DNA from: JAEXNA01 sp050486105
GTDB taxonomy: Bacteria > Vulcanimicrobiota > Xenobia > Xenobiales > JADMJV01
Direction: 5' to 3'
Length of the DNA stretch: 18,244 nt
Assembly: GCA_050486105.1 (NCBI GenBank)
Contig: JBJHCR010000102.1
Span: 1 to 18,244 of the forward strand
Part shown: positions 8,014 to 14,550 of the stretch, piece by piece
Layout: each line of letters starts with the position of its first letter
How positions within the stretch are numbered: the stretch's first letter is position 1
Translations under genes and position numbers: made by a program
The notes under the pieces: model-generated
The model's database searches: none
Told to the model about the DNA's origin: nothing
The model's input: only the letters and a program-made list of their open reading frames with translations

Positions 8014-8469
8014 TCATTTGCGGCTCTTCCAGAGACCTTCGGCCTTTGGGAAGCGCCAGCTCCAACCGTTCTCATCGGCCCTCAGGTAGTTGCTCATAAA
8101 GTGGAAGTCGATGCGCCAGCCTTCGCCGGGTTTCTGTTGACGGAGGAAGAATGGGGGAATCTTGGGGTCGTCAGGGTGCAGGATGGCTCGCTTTTCGTTC
8201 ACTTGCTCTAAGGTGAATTCCACCTGGGAGAGGCGGTCGTAGGCTTGCCGGAGGTCCTCGGGATTGCGATTCTGGGTGAACTCCTCATGCTCTTGCAGAT
8301 ACTGCCGCGAGGAGTGGGTGTAGCACAGGTCGGACTTCTCGAAATCGCCTTCCCGGCAAGCCTGCAAATAGGTGGCCAGGGTTGCCTCAGGAGTGGAAAA
8401 GTCCCCTTCGGCGAGGACTGGGGTGGCCAAAAAGAGAGCCACAACAAGAAAGAGTAATTGAGACTTCAT
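8014..8469 (-). CDS. Small exported protein, possible NTF2-like/DUF4878-type fold
   Basis: A 151-aa protein with a clear signal peptide: M-K-S start, hydrophobic core and V-L-A cleavage site near residue 20. The mature protein starts with S-T-P-E-A-T-L-A-T-Y-L-Q-A and G-D-F-E, a pattern typical of small periplasmic NTF2-like proteins in which the first helix is followed by strands and a closing W-R-I-D-F. That assignment is tentative. The ATG start has no visible ribosome binding site. It lies between the YitT-like gene (46 bp upstream) and the YfcC-like transporter (56 bp downstream), so it may be co-expressed with these membrane proteins. Confidence 0.68.
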   Translation of the reverse strand: MKSQLLFLVVALFLATPVLAEGDFSTPEATLATYLQACREGDFEKSDLCYTHSSRQYLQEHEEFTQNRNPEDLRQAYDRLSQVEFTLEQVNEKRAILHPDDPKIPPFFLRQQKPGEGWRIDFHFMSNYLRADENGWSWRFPKAEGLWKSRK

Positions 8470-8515
8470 GCCGGGGCGTTTTCACCCGCGTCCGAGAGGT
8501 CCCTCCTTCGCTGCT

Positions 8516-9460
8516 CTAGCGATAGTTGACTTGGGTGGAGCTCAGAGGCATCTGCTTGGGCAGCACCGAGTCCGCCGGGGGGTCTTCCGAGCGGTCCAAG
8601 GGAGAGAAGTTTCCGCCGTAGGCCTGATGACCCACCCCGATGGTCAAGAAGGCTTCAGGGTCGGTCTGGCCCAGGACGTATTTGAGCTCGTTCACCTGGG
8701 TGCGGCTCACGGTGCACATGATCATGGCTCGTTGCTGCTTGCTGTAGACTCCGGTGACATTCCAGCAACTGGCTCCGCGACCCAGCCGGGCAATGAGGGC
8801 GTCGCCCACCGTCTCCGGGTTGTTGGTGACGATGGTGGCGGTGCGGATAGAGCTCGGACCCTCCAGAATGTAGTCCGAGGCCACGCCGAACATGATTAGG
8901 GTGAGGAGGGCAAAAAGCGCCGCCTCCCAGCCAAGGATCAAGCCGGCCACCAAGATCACCAGTCCGTCGGTGTAGAGGTAAGCGGTGCTCAGGGGAATTC
9001 CCCAGCGGTGCTGCAGGATTCGCCCAACGACTCCGGTTCCGCCTAGGGAGCCACCGGCACCAAAGATCATGCCCAGACCCACCCCACCGATCACTCCTGC
9101 ATAAATGGAACTGAGCAGCACGTCATCAGAGATGGGGAACCGCTCGATTTGGCCCGGCAACCGCGCCAGCATTACGTCGGTGAGAACCGAAAACAAGCCC
9201 ACCGCGAAAACGGTCTTCATCAGAAAGCGCCAGCGACCGAGATGCTTGAATCCCAAGATCATCAGCGGAATGTTCAGGAAGAAGACCATGACCCCCACCG
9301 GCCAGCGATTCAAGTGGTTGATCAGAATGGCCACCCCGCTCACTCCCCCGGCTGCCAGGCCATGGGGAACTTGGAAGAGGGCGTAGCCGATGGCGGAAAT
9401 GACGGTGCCCACGATGATCACCAAATAAAGTCTGAGTTCCCTCAAGGCAGAACGCTTCAT
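8516..9460 (-). CDS. YitT-family membrane protein with C-terminal DUF2179 domain
   Basis: A 314-aa protein of the YitT family, which is widespread but without an established transport substrate. The N-terminal part has five or so membrane segments including the repeated glycine-rich motif H-G-L-A-A-G-G-V-S-G-V-A. The conserved G-G-S-L-G-G-T-G-V-V-G-R-I-L follows at about residue 133. From about residue 205 onward is the soluble DUF2179-type domain (T-I-V-T-N-N-P-E-T-V through E-L-K-Y-V-L-G-Q-T-D-P-E-A-F-L-T-I). The tail is some 25 residues longer than usual. The ATG start has only a weak upstream purine run. It is the first gene of the minus-strand group running to 6587. Confidence 0.87.
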   Translation of the reverse strand: MKRSALRELRLYLVIIVGTVISAIGYALFQVPHGLAAGGVSGVAILINHLNRWPVGVMVFFLNIPLMILGFKHLGRWRFLMKTVFAVGLFSVLTDVMLARLPGQIERFPISDDVLLSSIYAGVIGGVGLGMIFGAGGSLGGTGVVGRILQHRWGIPLSTAYLYTDGLVILVAGLILGWEAALFALLTLIMFGVASDYILEGPSSIRTATIVTNNPETVGDALIARLGRGASCWNVTGVYSKQQRAMIMCTVSRTQVNELKYVLGQTDPEAFLTIGVGHQAYGGNFSPLDRSEDPPADSVLPKQMPLSSTQVNYR

Positions 9461-9578
9461 GGTTTCGCGCTTCTGAGGATGGGGGCTGTCGACCTTTCAC
9501 CGTGGCACGGCCAAGGCTAGCAATTTGATCTCAAAAGGGGCTGGAAGAATCGGCGACTGCTGCTGGCCTGAAACGACA

Positions 9579-9609
9579 AACGAGCCAGGCCGCAGGGGCC
9601 TGACTCGTT
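9579..9609 (-). terminator. Intrinsic terminator of the Cys-rich gene
   Basis: The arms at 9579-9591 and 9597-9609 give a 13-bp stem with a 5-base loop. On the minus strand all 13 pairs form because the only imperfect position is G-U, while on the plus strand the same position is a C-A mismatch. The minus-strand transcript continues with UGUCGUUUC, a modest U-rich run. It begins 21 bases after the stop codon at 9631, so it fits termination of the gene at 9631-9921. Confidence 0.75.
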
Positions 9610-9630
9610 CTATTCCGGGTTCCTCAAACT

Positions 9631-9921
9631 TTAGCGAAAGCAGGGGAAGTTGTTGAAGAAGTTGGAGAAAGCACTACCGCCGTGGCAACCGCAGCGAATA
9701 GGGAGCTGGGGGCGAATGGCGCAGCCGCACAGAGGGCGGAAGGGCTTGAAGGGCTTGGGTTTTCCACAGCCACAGTTGCGACGAAGGCGCGGGTTGTGGC
9801 GACGGCGTCGGCAGCCACAGGCACGATTGCGGAAGCGGGGCTTGAAGCAGCCACAGCCGGGGCGACGGGGTTTGAAGAGCTGTCCAAGGCAAGGGTTTCT
9901 GAGTAGTGATTGTAAGAGCAT
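9631..9921 (-). CDS. Cysteine- and arginine-rich protein with five C-G-C motifs, no acidic residues
   Basis: A 96-aa protein of no family I recognise. It has 12 cysteines, 22 Arg/Lys and no Asp or Glu. C-G-C motifs lie at residues 23-25, 35-37, 50-52, 65-67 and 77-79, that is at spacings of 12, 15, 15 and 12, with single cysteines at 11 and 94. Between them are Pro/Arg/Phe-rich linkers, and the tail is aromatic and Asn-rich. The short hydrophobic start is not a convincing signal peptide. The frame is chosen because the ATG has GAGGA eight bases upstream and the stop is followed at once by a strand-specific terminator. Other frames here lack both. Possible roles, all inferred, are metal binding, nucleic-acid compaction, a disulfide-linked coat or a modified peptide precursor. 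Confidence 0.72.
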   Translation of the reverse strand: MLLQSLLRNPCLGQLFKPRRPGCGCFKPRFRNRACGCRRRRHNPRLRRNCGCGKPKPFKPFRPLCGCAIRPQLPIRCGCHGGSAFSNFFNNFPCFR

Positions 9922-10171
9922 TGTGGTTATCCTCGTTTCGTGTGTTTCTTGTGACCTTAGAATACGACGTGCTCAAAAAGGCGCCGCAAAATGAGGCCTG
10001 AGGATGTGAACAGCTTGTAACAACTTGGACATGGGGACGGAGATTCGCTCGTTTAGGGCGCCCTGTCCGGAAGATTCATTTCATAAAGGAGGGTAATTTC
10101 GGTTCATATCAAATCGAACCGGTAATTATGGACTATCTCTTTGAGAAGAGTCCTGGTTGAGAACTTAAAGA
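9922..10171. promoter_or_regulatory. Divergent control region between the Cys-rich gene and the lipoprotein gene
   Basis: This 250-bp stretch separates two divergently read genes and must carry both promoters. On the minus side only the GAGGA ribosome binding site (9930-9934) is certain. On the plus side there is a TAATTAT box at 10123-10129 that could be a -10 element, but no good -35 partner. A strong AAAGGAGGG at 10086-10093 has no start codon at normal distance. A ten-codon reading frame (10128-10160) ends 11 bases before the lipoprotein ATG. No tRNA or recognised riboswitch was seen. Confidence 0.45.
10092..10127. repeat. Inverted repeat flanked by direct repeats in the leader
   Basis: CGGTTC (10100-10105) and GAACCG (10116-10121) form an exact inverted repeat around a 10-base spacer. 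GGTAATT occurs directly before it (10092-10098) and again overlapping its end (10121-10127). The symmetry suits a dimeric regulator site or a small RNA stem between AAAGGAGGG and the ten-codon frame. The repeats are seen directly; the function is inferred. Confidence 0.5.
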
Positions 10172-11899
10172 ATGTGTGGGGAAGAGACCGTGATTACTTC
10201 ATCGTTTCCACTCTGCGGCTCTCGAGGGGGCCGCTTCCGTCCCTGGCTGACAACACTTGTTGTCAGTTTGGTGGCGCTCCTGGCCGTAGGCTGTGGATCG
10301 TCTAGGGACGAATTTGTTTTTACTGGCACCTCCGGGGTGAACAACACCGGCAGCATGACGTTCAACTTCGTGCAGGCTCAAGAGGTAGAGCCCTCGGTGG
10401 TTCCTGTTGGAACCACTCGACTGCTGTTTGAGTTTTTCGACGGGCCAGATCAGACCGGCGCCAAGACCTTGGCTGATGTCAGTCGTGATTTCGCCGGCAC
10501 CATCACTATCGATGGCATTCCCACCTCCACCAGTTCGGTGCGGGTCACTGCCTTCTCGGCTGAAGGGGTGCCTTTGCTAGTCTTCACCGCGAACGTGGTG
10601 GTGATTCCCGGCACCAATGTGGTCGTTGCCCTAGGGCAGGGAACAGCGGTGGCCGTCTCTTCGGTGGTGATCAACTCTGATGACATCTCTCTTCCCGTGG
10701 GTGGCGAGCGACAGTTCAACTCCACCCTCACCTTTTCCAACGGAACCGTGCTGGCCAACCAGACCACCCTTTCAGGGATGACCTGGACGGCCACCGATGT
10801 TCTGACTCAAGGACTTCCTTTTGTCACTATCGATGATTCGGGACGCTGCACCGCCAACGCCGTGGGCCAATCTTCCATTACTTGTTCTTATGGTGCGGTG
10901 GTCTCTCAACCAATCTTCATCACCGTGACGCCCCAGAGCGATCTCACCACCCTTGTGGGAATTCTGCTGTCCTCCGACCCCGACCCCGCTTCGGTGCTAC
11001 TAGACGAGACCATCACTTTTGGAGTGATCGGGATTTTCGAAAGTGACGACGGCGAGTTCGAAGAGCCCCTCACCCCGGGTTCGGGTGTGTTTTTCCTTCA
11101 AGACGTCAATGACGACGCTGACGACTTCCTGGAGTTCGACGGCTTCACCGCCACCGCCGTCGCGATAGGCAGTGGAACAGTCCGTTGCGGGGTGGACGGC
11201 TCGGACGTTCTCAGCAATCCTGTTCCTGTGGTTTGTGGGGAATTGGGTTATCAGTTGGCGGTTCCGGCCGACAACAGTACCACCACACTGCCTAACAATA
11301 GCTTCCTTTACGGGGTGCTAGTGGAGCAAACTCATCCTAATCCAGAACTCAATAGAATATTGAGTTTAGAGGAATTGCTCGAAGCGGGCTTCCAATTCAG
11401 TTACAGCAACAATTGTGCTGAGGAATTTCTCTCAGACGATGATGACTTTGACGGGTACCAACTCCGGACTGGCGACGGCGTGGTTGGTCTTTGCACCGTT
11501 AACGTGACTCGAAACTTGGAGAATCCGATTCCTGTCGGGGCCTTCGATGTGGATGTGGTGAACGCCAACATCTCGAGTATGACGGTGCTGATCGATAATC
11601 AGGACCGGACTGACCCTAACGAGCCTTTTATCTTCAGAGTCGGCGATCTTGCTTTCCTTGATATTCGAGGCACTATCGAGACTACGGAGGTGAACCTCGT
11701 TACCAGTTTTACGGTTCTGCGTGGAGGATCGATTCTCGAGTTTGGGCATTGTGAGATCGATAGAGTCGACCCTCGACAACTGAGGGCTCTAACGGCAACA
11801 CCTGAAGGGGACCCGCCTCCCGGGCGATTGGGTGTTCTCATCCCTGGAATCATCGAAGTCATAGAGTCATTCATCGTGGTGAACGACGACGACTTCTAG
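10172..11899 (+). CDS. Large acidic lipoprotein with Ig-like (BIG2-type) domain
   Basis: A 575-aa exported protein. After a basic N-terminal region and a hydrophobic stretch comes L-L-A-V-G-C-G-S-S with Cys41 as the likely lipidated residue. Residues about 45-158 form a beta-rich domain. Residues about 160-255 (S-L-P-V-G-G-E-R-Q-F then V-T-I-D-D-S-G-R-C-T-A-N-A-V-G) look like a bacterial Ig-like group 2 domain. The rest is beta-rich and strongly acidic, with D-D-D-D-F-D-G and D-V-N-D-D-A-D-D-F stretches that could bind calcium. Seven further cysteines and eight N-x-S/T sequons are present. It is probably anchored at the outer membrane or surface. The ATG at 10172 has a weak ribosome binding site. 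A GTG at 10190, preceded by GGGGAAGAG, is an alternative that keeps the signal sequence. Confidence 0.75.
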   Translation: MCGEETVITSSFPLCGSRGGRFRPWLTTLVVSLVALLAVGCGSSRDEFVFTGTSGVNNTGSMTFNFVQAQEVEPSVVPVGTTRLLFEFFDGPDQTGAKTLADVSRDFAGTITIDGIPTSTSSVRVTAFSAEGVPLLVFTANVVVIPGTNVVVALGQGTAVAVSSVVINSDDISLPVGGERQFNSTLTFSNGTVLANQTTLSGMTWTATDVLTQGLPFVTIDDSGRCTANAVGQSSITCSYGAVVSQPIFITVTPQSDLTTLVGILLSSDPDPASVLLDETITFGVIGIFESDDGEFEEPLTPGSGVFFLQDVNDDADDFLEFDGFTATAVAIGSGTVRCGVDGSDVLSNPVPVVCGELGYQLAVPADNSTTTLPNNSFLYGVLVEQTHPNPELNRILSLEELLEAGFQFSYSNNCAEEFLSDDDDFDGYQLRTGDGVVGLCTVNVTRNLENPIPVGAFDVDVVNANISSMTVLIDNQDRTDPNEPFIFRVGDLAFLDIRGTIETTEVNLVTSFTVLRGGSILEFGHCEIDRVDPRQLRALTATPEGDPPPGRLGVLIPGIIEVIESFIVVNDDDF

Positions 11900-11954
11900 G
11901 GCTGTCTTGATGGCCGCTTGAGAGCAGCCGGAAACTCGACCTCAGAAAATGAGC

Positions 11955-11998
11955 GCCCCTCACCCCCGAACTCCGGGTGGTGGGGGGTTCTTTTTTTT
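11955..11998 (+). terminator. Strong intrinsic terminator after the lipoprotein gene
   Basis: A GC-rich stem combines CCCCTCACCC on the left with GGGTGGTGGGG on the right around a short loop, with a small internal bulge. It is followed by TTCTTTTTTTT (11988-11998). It starts 56 bases after the lipoprotein stop. On the minus strand the same stem is followed by CATTTTC, so it may also stop transcripts of the convergent transferase gene. The remaining 133 bp up to 12131 show nothing I can name. Confidence 0.82.
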
Positions 11999-12131
11999 CG
12001 CCACCAGGCTCCTCGGACTTGAGCAGAACCATCACCTTGAGGCCGGCAGGCTCTGCATGGCCCACCAAGCCACCGCCAGGGGGAATCGTTAGCCACGCCC
12101 AGCTCCACTTGGTTTACTCGGGGCCGGGGAC

Positions 12132-14486
12132 TCAAGGCTGTTCGAGCACCACCGTGGTTCCGTTCTGCACCTGCTCTTCGGTGACCACGACCACCACTTC
12201 TTGGGGAGGGCTTCCACCAAAGCTCATTCTATAATGTCCCGAGGTGCGCACAGTGTCGGGGTTTTCGAACGGAGCCCGGTCGGTGGCGTAGGGTAGGCGC
12301 ACTTCGAAATGCCCTTGGCGATCGGCGCGGAGCTTCCAAGACAGGGTGCGAGTTTTGCCGGTCGTAGGAATCTCTAAGTCCAACTCTACCGAGATCTCTC
12401 TTAAGGGTCGGGTTTGCCCCACTATCAAGGCACCGGGCACCCCCTCAAAGATCTTCACTTCCGGATGAAGACTGCTGCCTACCAGCACCCCCCGACTGGT
12501 GCTCTTGGCTTCCCACGGGTGGTCCAGGAGTAGGTGCACCCGCTGCAGTTCTTCGGGGCTCACCGAAAAGCTGACCAGGCCCACCGACTTGGGCTTGGTC
12601 TTCAGGGTGGTGGAACGCAAGGCCCGTCGTGGGCTTTCATAGACTAGGCGGAAGCGCGATGTCCCCACTCCGTCTCGAAAAAACAGGCTGGGGGTGAAGG
12701 CCTTTTTCCCCAGAGGACTGAGATCGTAGATCCGATAGGTCTGCTCGTCCCAGGCCACCTCAGCCACCTGCTTGAGCATCAGTTCCAGGGACAACCCCGC
12801 TTTGCCGATCTCGGTGAATAGGGTTTCGGCCATGCTGCGCATGGGCACCAACACAAAGCGTACCGGCTTGTCTCCCCGGTTAAGTCGAGTGTAAACCTCC
12901 TCTGGAGATTGGGATAAATTCATGCCGGCCAAGCGCTCCGAGCGTTCCTGACTGAAAGCCACCGGGGTGTCGCTCAAGGCCGCCAGCATGTTCCCCAGGT
13001 CCCAGGGAGCCAGCATGCCGTAAGGGTAGCCACCATCCGGCCCGACCTCTTCGTCGCGAATTCGCTTCAACCAGTCTGAGGCTTCCTTAATGCCTTGGGT
13101 GGCAAAAATGGTCCGAGTGGCTTCGGTGGGTTGAAGCCAGGGGCGGACCACTCCGCTTTGGGGGAGAAGAGGAATGAGGCAAGCCAAGGTCAGCAATGCC
13201 AACGAGCCCTTTTGGCTTAAGGTTTCGAGTCTCCACAGCAAATACGAGAAAGCCAGAGCGATAACCATTGGAGGATAATAGATAAAGTCGTAGGTCTTGA
13301 TCCAAAGCAAGACTAGGCCGGTTCCGTACATGACCGGAGCGAAAGTTTGGCTTTTGCTCCCATAGCGAAACCACAGTATCAAGCTCAGAGGTAGGCCAAG
13401 CCAGATGAAGCCGTACCAATGCCAGAACAACTTGAGAGTCACCCTGGGATGTTCGGCCACATCCATGGGTCGGGTGTAGAACAGTTGCTCCAAGCCATAT
13501 CGGCCGGCCGGGTGCATCCACAGAACGCTAAAAAAGAGGGCCAGTAAGAGGAGAGCCACCGGCCATTTAAAACGCGTCGGGACCATGCGGGCTCCGAATC
13601 CAAGAAGGGGATAGCCTAGGACCAAAACGATGGAGCAGCCGAGCATGGCGGCCCAGGCGGTCTCCCAAATCGCCGCGTCGGGGTAGGATACCCAGGTTCC
13701 GCCAAGCAAGGTGGCAAGGGTAGCCCCATACACGCACCCCTGGATCACCGTGGACCGGGACTCCGTCGGTTCGGTGGGCAGCCAGGCGGCGGCGTAGAAG
13801 ATCAAACCCACCAGAAAAAGATGCAATGGGGCTCCGGCCCAGGTGCCGGCAAAAACGAACATAGGGACAGCTGCTAGGGCCGCCAGCCAGATTTTGGCCT
13901 GAGGTTGAAGGGCAAAGTGAAGGGAGACGGCACAGAGAACCGCCAGCAACACTTCGCTGGCGTGGTGATCGCCTTCGCCCAAGGCCGCCATATACCTCAA
14001 GGCCCCAGGGTAGGCCAGAATGATGAGGAGAAAGCCGAGTGCACACCTTTGGAGGCCTGCTTCGCGGAGCCAATAGGCCACCAGGAGGATGGCTGCTCCC
14101 GAAAGCAGAGCCGAATTCCAAGCCAGGAGGAACTCTGCAGTAAGCAAACCCCCTGTGGCCTTGACCACCGTGGCCAGGGCCAGGTCGAAAAAGCCCTGAT
14201 TGAGCCCCCGCTCGATCTGGGGAAACCGAGACATCTCGTCGTAACGGGCGATCCAAGGATAGTTGTCCAAGATGGCTTTGGTGTGGCGCAGGTGGTGGTA
14301 ACTGTCAGGGCCGGATAGAACCACTCCCCCTTCTTCGGGGAAGACCAAATGATAGGAGGTGAAGCTTCGAGCCAGCAGCCACAGAGCCAGGAACAGGAGG
14401 CCGATGGCCAGGCTCCTGGAGGGTCCTGAGGCTCCAACGGTCTCGGATTGGTTCTCGGGCGAGGACTTGGGACCAAGGTTCTTCAA
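12132..14486 (-). CDS. STT3/AglB/PglB-type oligosaccharyltransferase with variant W-D motif
   Basis: A 784-aa membrane enzyme expected to transfer a lipid-linked glycan to exported protein. After the first membrane segment comes G-P-D-S-Y-H-H-L-R, matching the STT3 D-x-Y-x-H-L-R loop (Asp61). G-E-G-D-H-H-x-S-E follows at about 171-178, then D-V-A-E-H-P with Glu345 matching the S-V-x-E loop, and A-P-W-D-L-G-N at 493-499 where W-W-D-Y-G is normal. About a dozen membrane segments precede a soluble domain. Its F-R-L-V-Y-E-S, V-K-I-F-E-G-V-P-G-A and L-P-Y-A-T stretches resemble archaeal AglB. The frame extends to a TTG at 14525, but the TTG at 14486 has GGGAGG seven bases upstream. It is divergent from the flippase gene, with which it should work. 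Confidence 0.82.
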   Translation of the reverse strand: MKNLGPKSSPENQSETVGASGPSRSLAIGLLFLALWLLARSFTSYHLVFPEEGGVVLSGPDSYHHLRHTKAILDNYPWIARYDEMSRFPQIERGLNQGFFDLALATVVKATGGLLTAEFLLAWNSALLSGAAILLVAYWLREAGLQRCALGFLLIILAYPGALRYMAALGEGDHHASEVLLAVLCAVSLHFALQPQAKIWLAALAAVPMFVFAGTWAGAPLHLFLVGLIFYAAAWLPTEPTESRSTVIQGCVYGATLATLLGGTWVSYPDAAIWETAWAAMLGCSIVLVLGYPLLGFGARMVPTRFKWPVALLLLALFFSVLWMHPAGRYGLEQLFYTRPMDVAEHPRVTLKLFWHWYGFIWLGLPLSLILWFRYGSKSQTFAPVMYGTGLVLLWIKTYDFIYYPPMVIALAFSYLLWRLETLSQKGSLALLTLACLIPLLPQSGVVRPWLQPTEATRTIFATQGIKEASDWLKRIRDEEVGPDGGYPYGMLAPWDLGNMLAALSDTPVAFSQERSERLAGMNLSQSPEEVYTRLNRGDKPVRFVLVPMRSMAETLFTEIGKAGLSLELMLKQVAEVAWDEQTYRIYDLSPLGKKAFTPSLFFRDGVGTSRFRLVYESPRRALRSTTLKTKPKSVGLVSFSVSPEELQRVHLLLDHPWEAKSTSRGVLVGSSLHPEVKIFEGVPGALIVGQTRPLREISVELDLEIPTTGKTRTLSWKLRADRQGHFEVRLPYATDRAPFENPDTVRTSGHYRMSFGGSPPQEVVVVVTEEQVQNGTTVVLEQP

Positions 14487-14550
14487 GGGTACGCCTCCCT
14501 TACTCGCGCAGACTTGACCGAGCAACGTTCCTCACACTCTGGTCTCGAGA
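14487..14550. promoter_or_regulatory. Short divergent promoter region between transferase and flippase genes
   Basis: Both genes read outward from this 64-bp gap, and the real gap may be up to about 150 bp if the flippase starts later. CACTCT (14535-14540) and AGAGTG (14548-14553) form an inverted repeat. GCTAAGAA (14553-14560) pairs with TTCTTGAGC (14569-14577) apart from one bulge. These could be operator or leader structures. No convincing -35/-10 pairs were found. The shared region suggests joint control of the two genes. Confidence 0.4.

Noticed and set aside
7409..8089. Plus-strand frame of 226 codons, His/Gly/Asp-rich
   Set aside because: It is opposite the YfcC-like gene and ends inside the small exported-protein gene; its composition is typical of an antisense shadow.
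9640..9900. Recurring GCAGCCACA-like DNA that at first looks like a repeat array
   Set aside because: The units are irregular, share the reading frame of the C-G-C codons and have no spacers, so this is protein-level repetition and not CRISPR.
9674..9976. Alternative minus-strand frame across the Cys-rich gene
   Set aside because: Its start has no ribosome binding site, its stop is not next to the terminator, and its Pro/Leu/Ser-rich product is what the repeats give in a shifted frame.
10086..10093. AAAGGAGGG as the ribosome binding site of the lipoprotein
   Set aside because: It is about 80 bases upstream of the start, and no start codon follows within normal distance.
13567..14256. Second minus-strand frame of 229 codons inside the transferase gene
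   Set aside because: It is out of frame with the transferase, Arg/Gly/Ser-rich and lacks motifs, while the transferase frame carries STT3 landmarks here.
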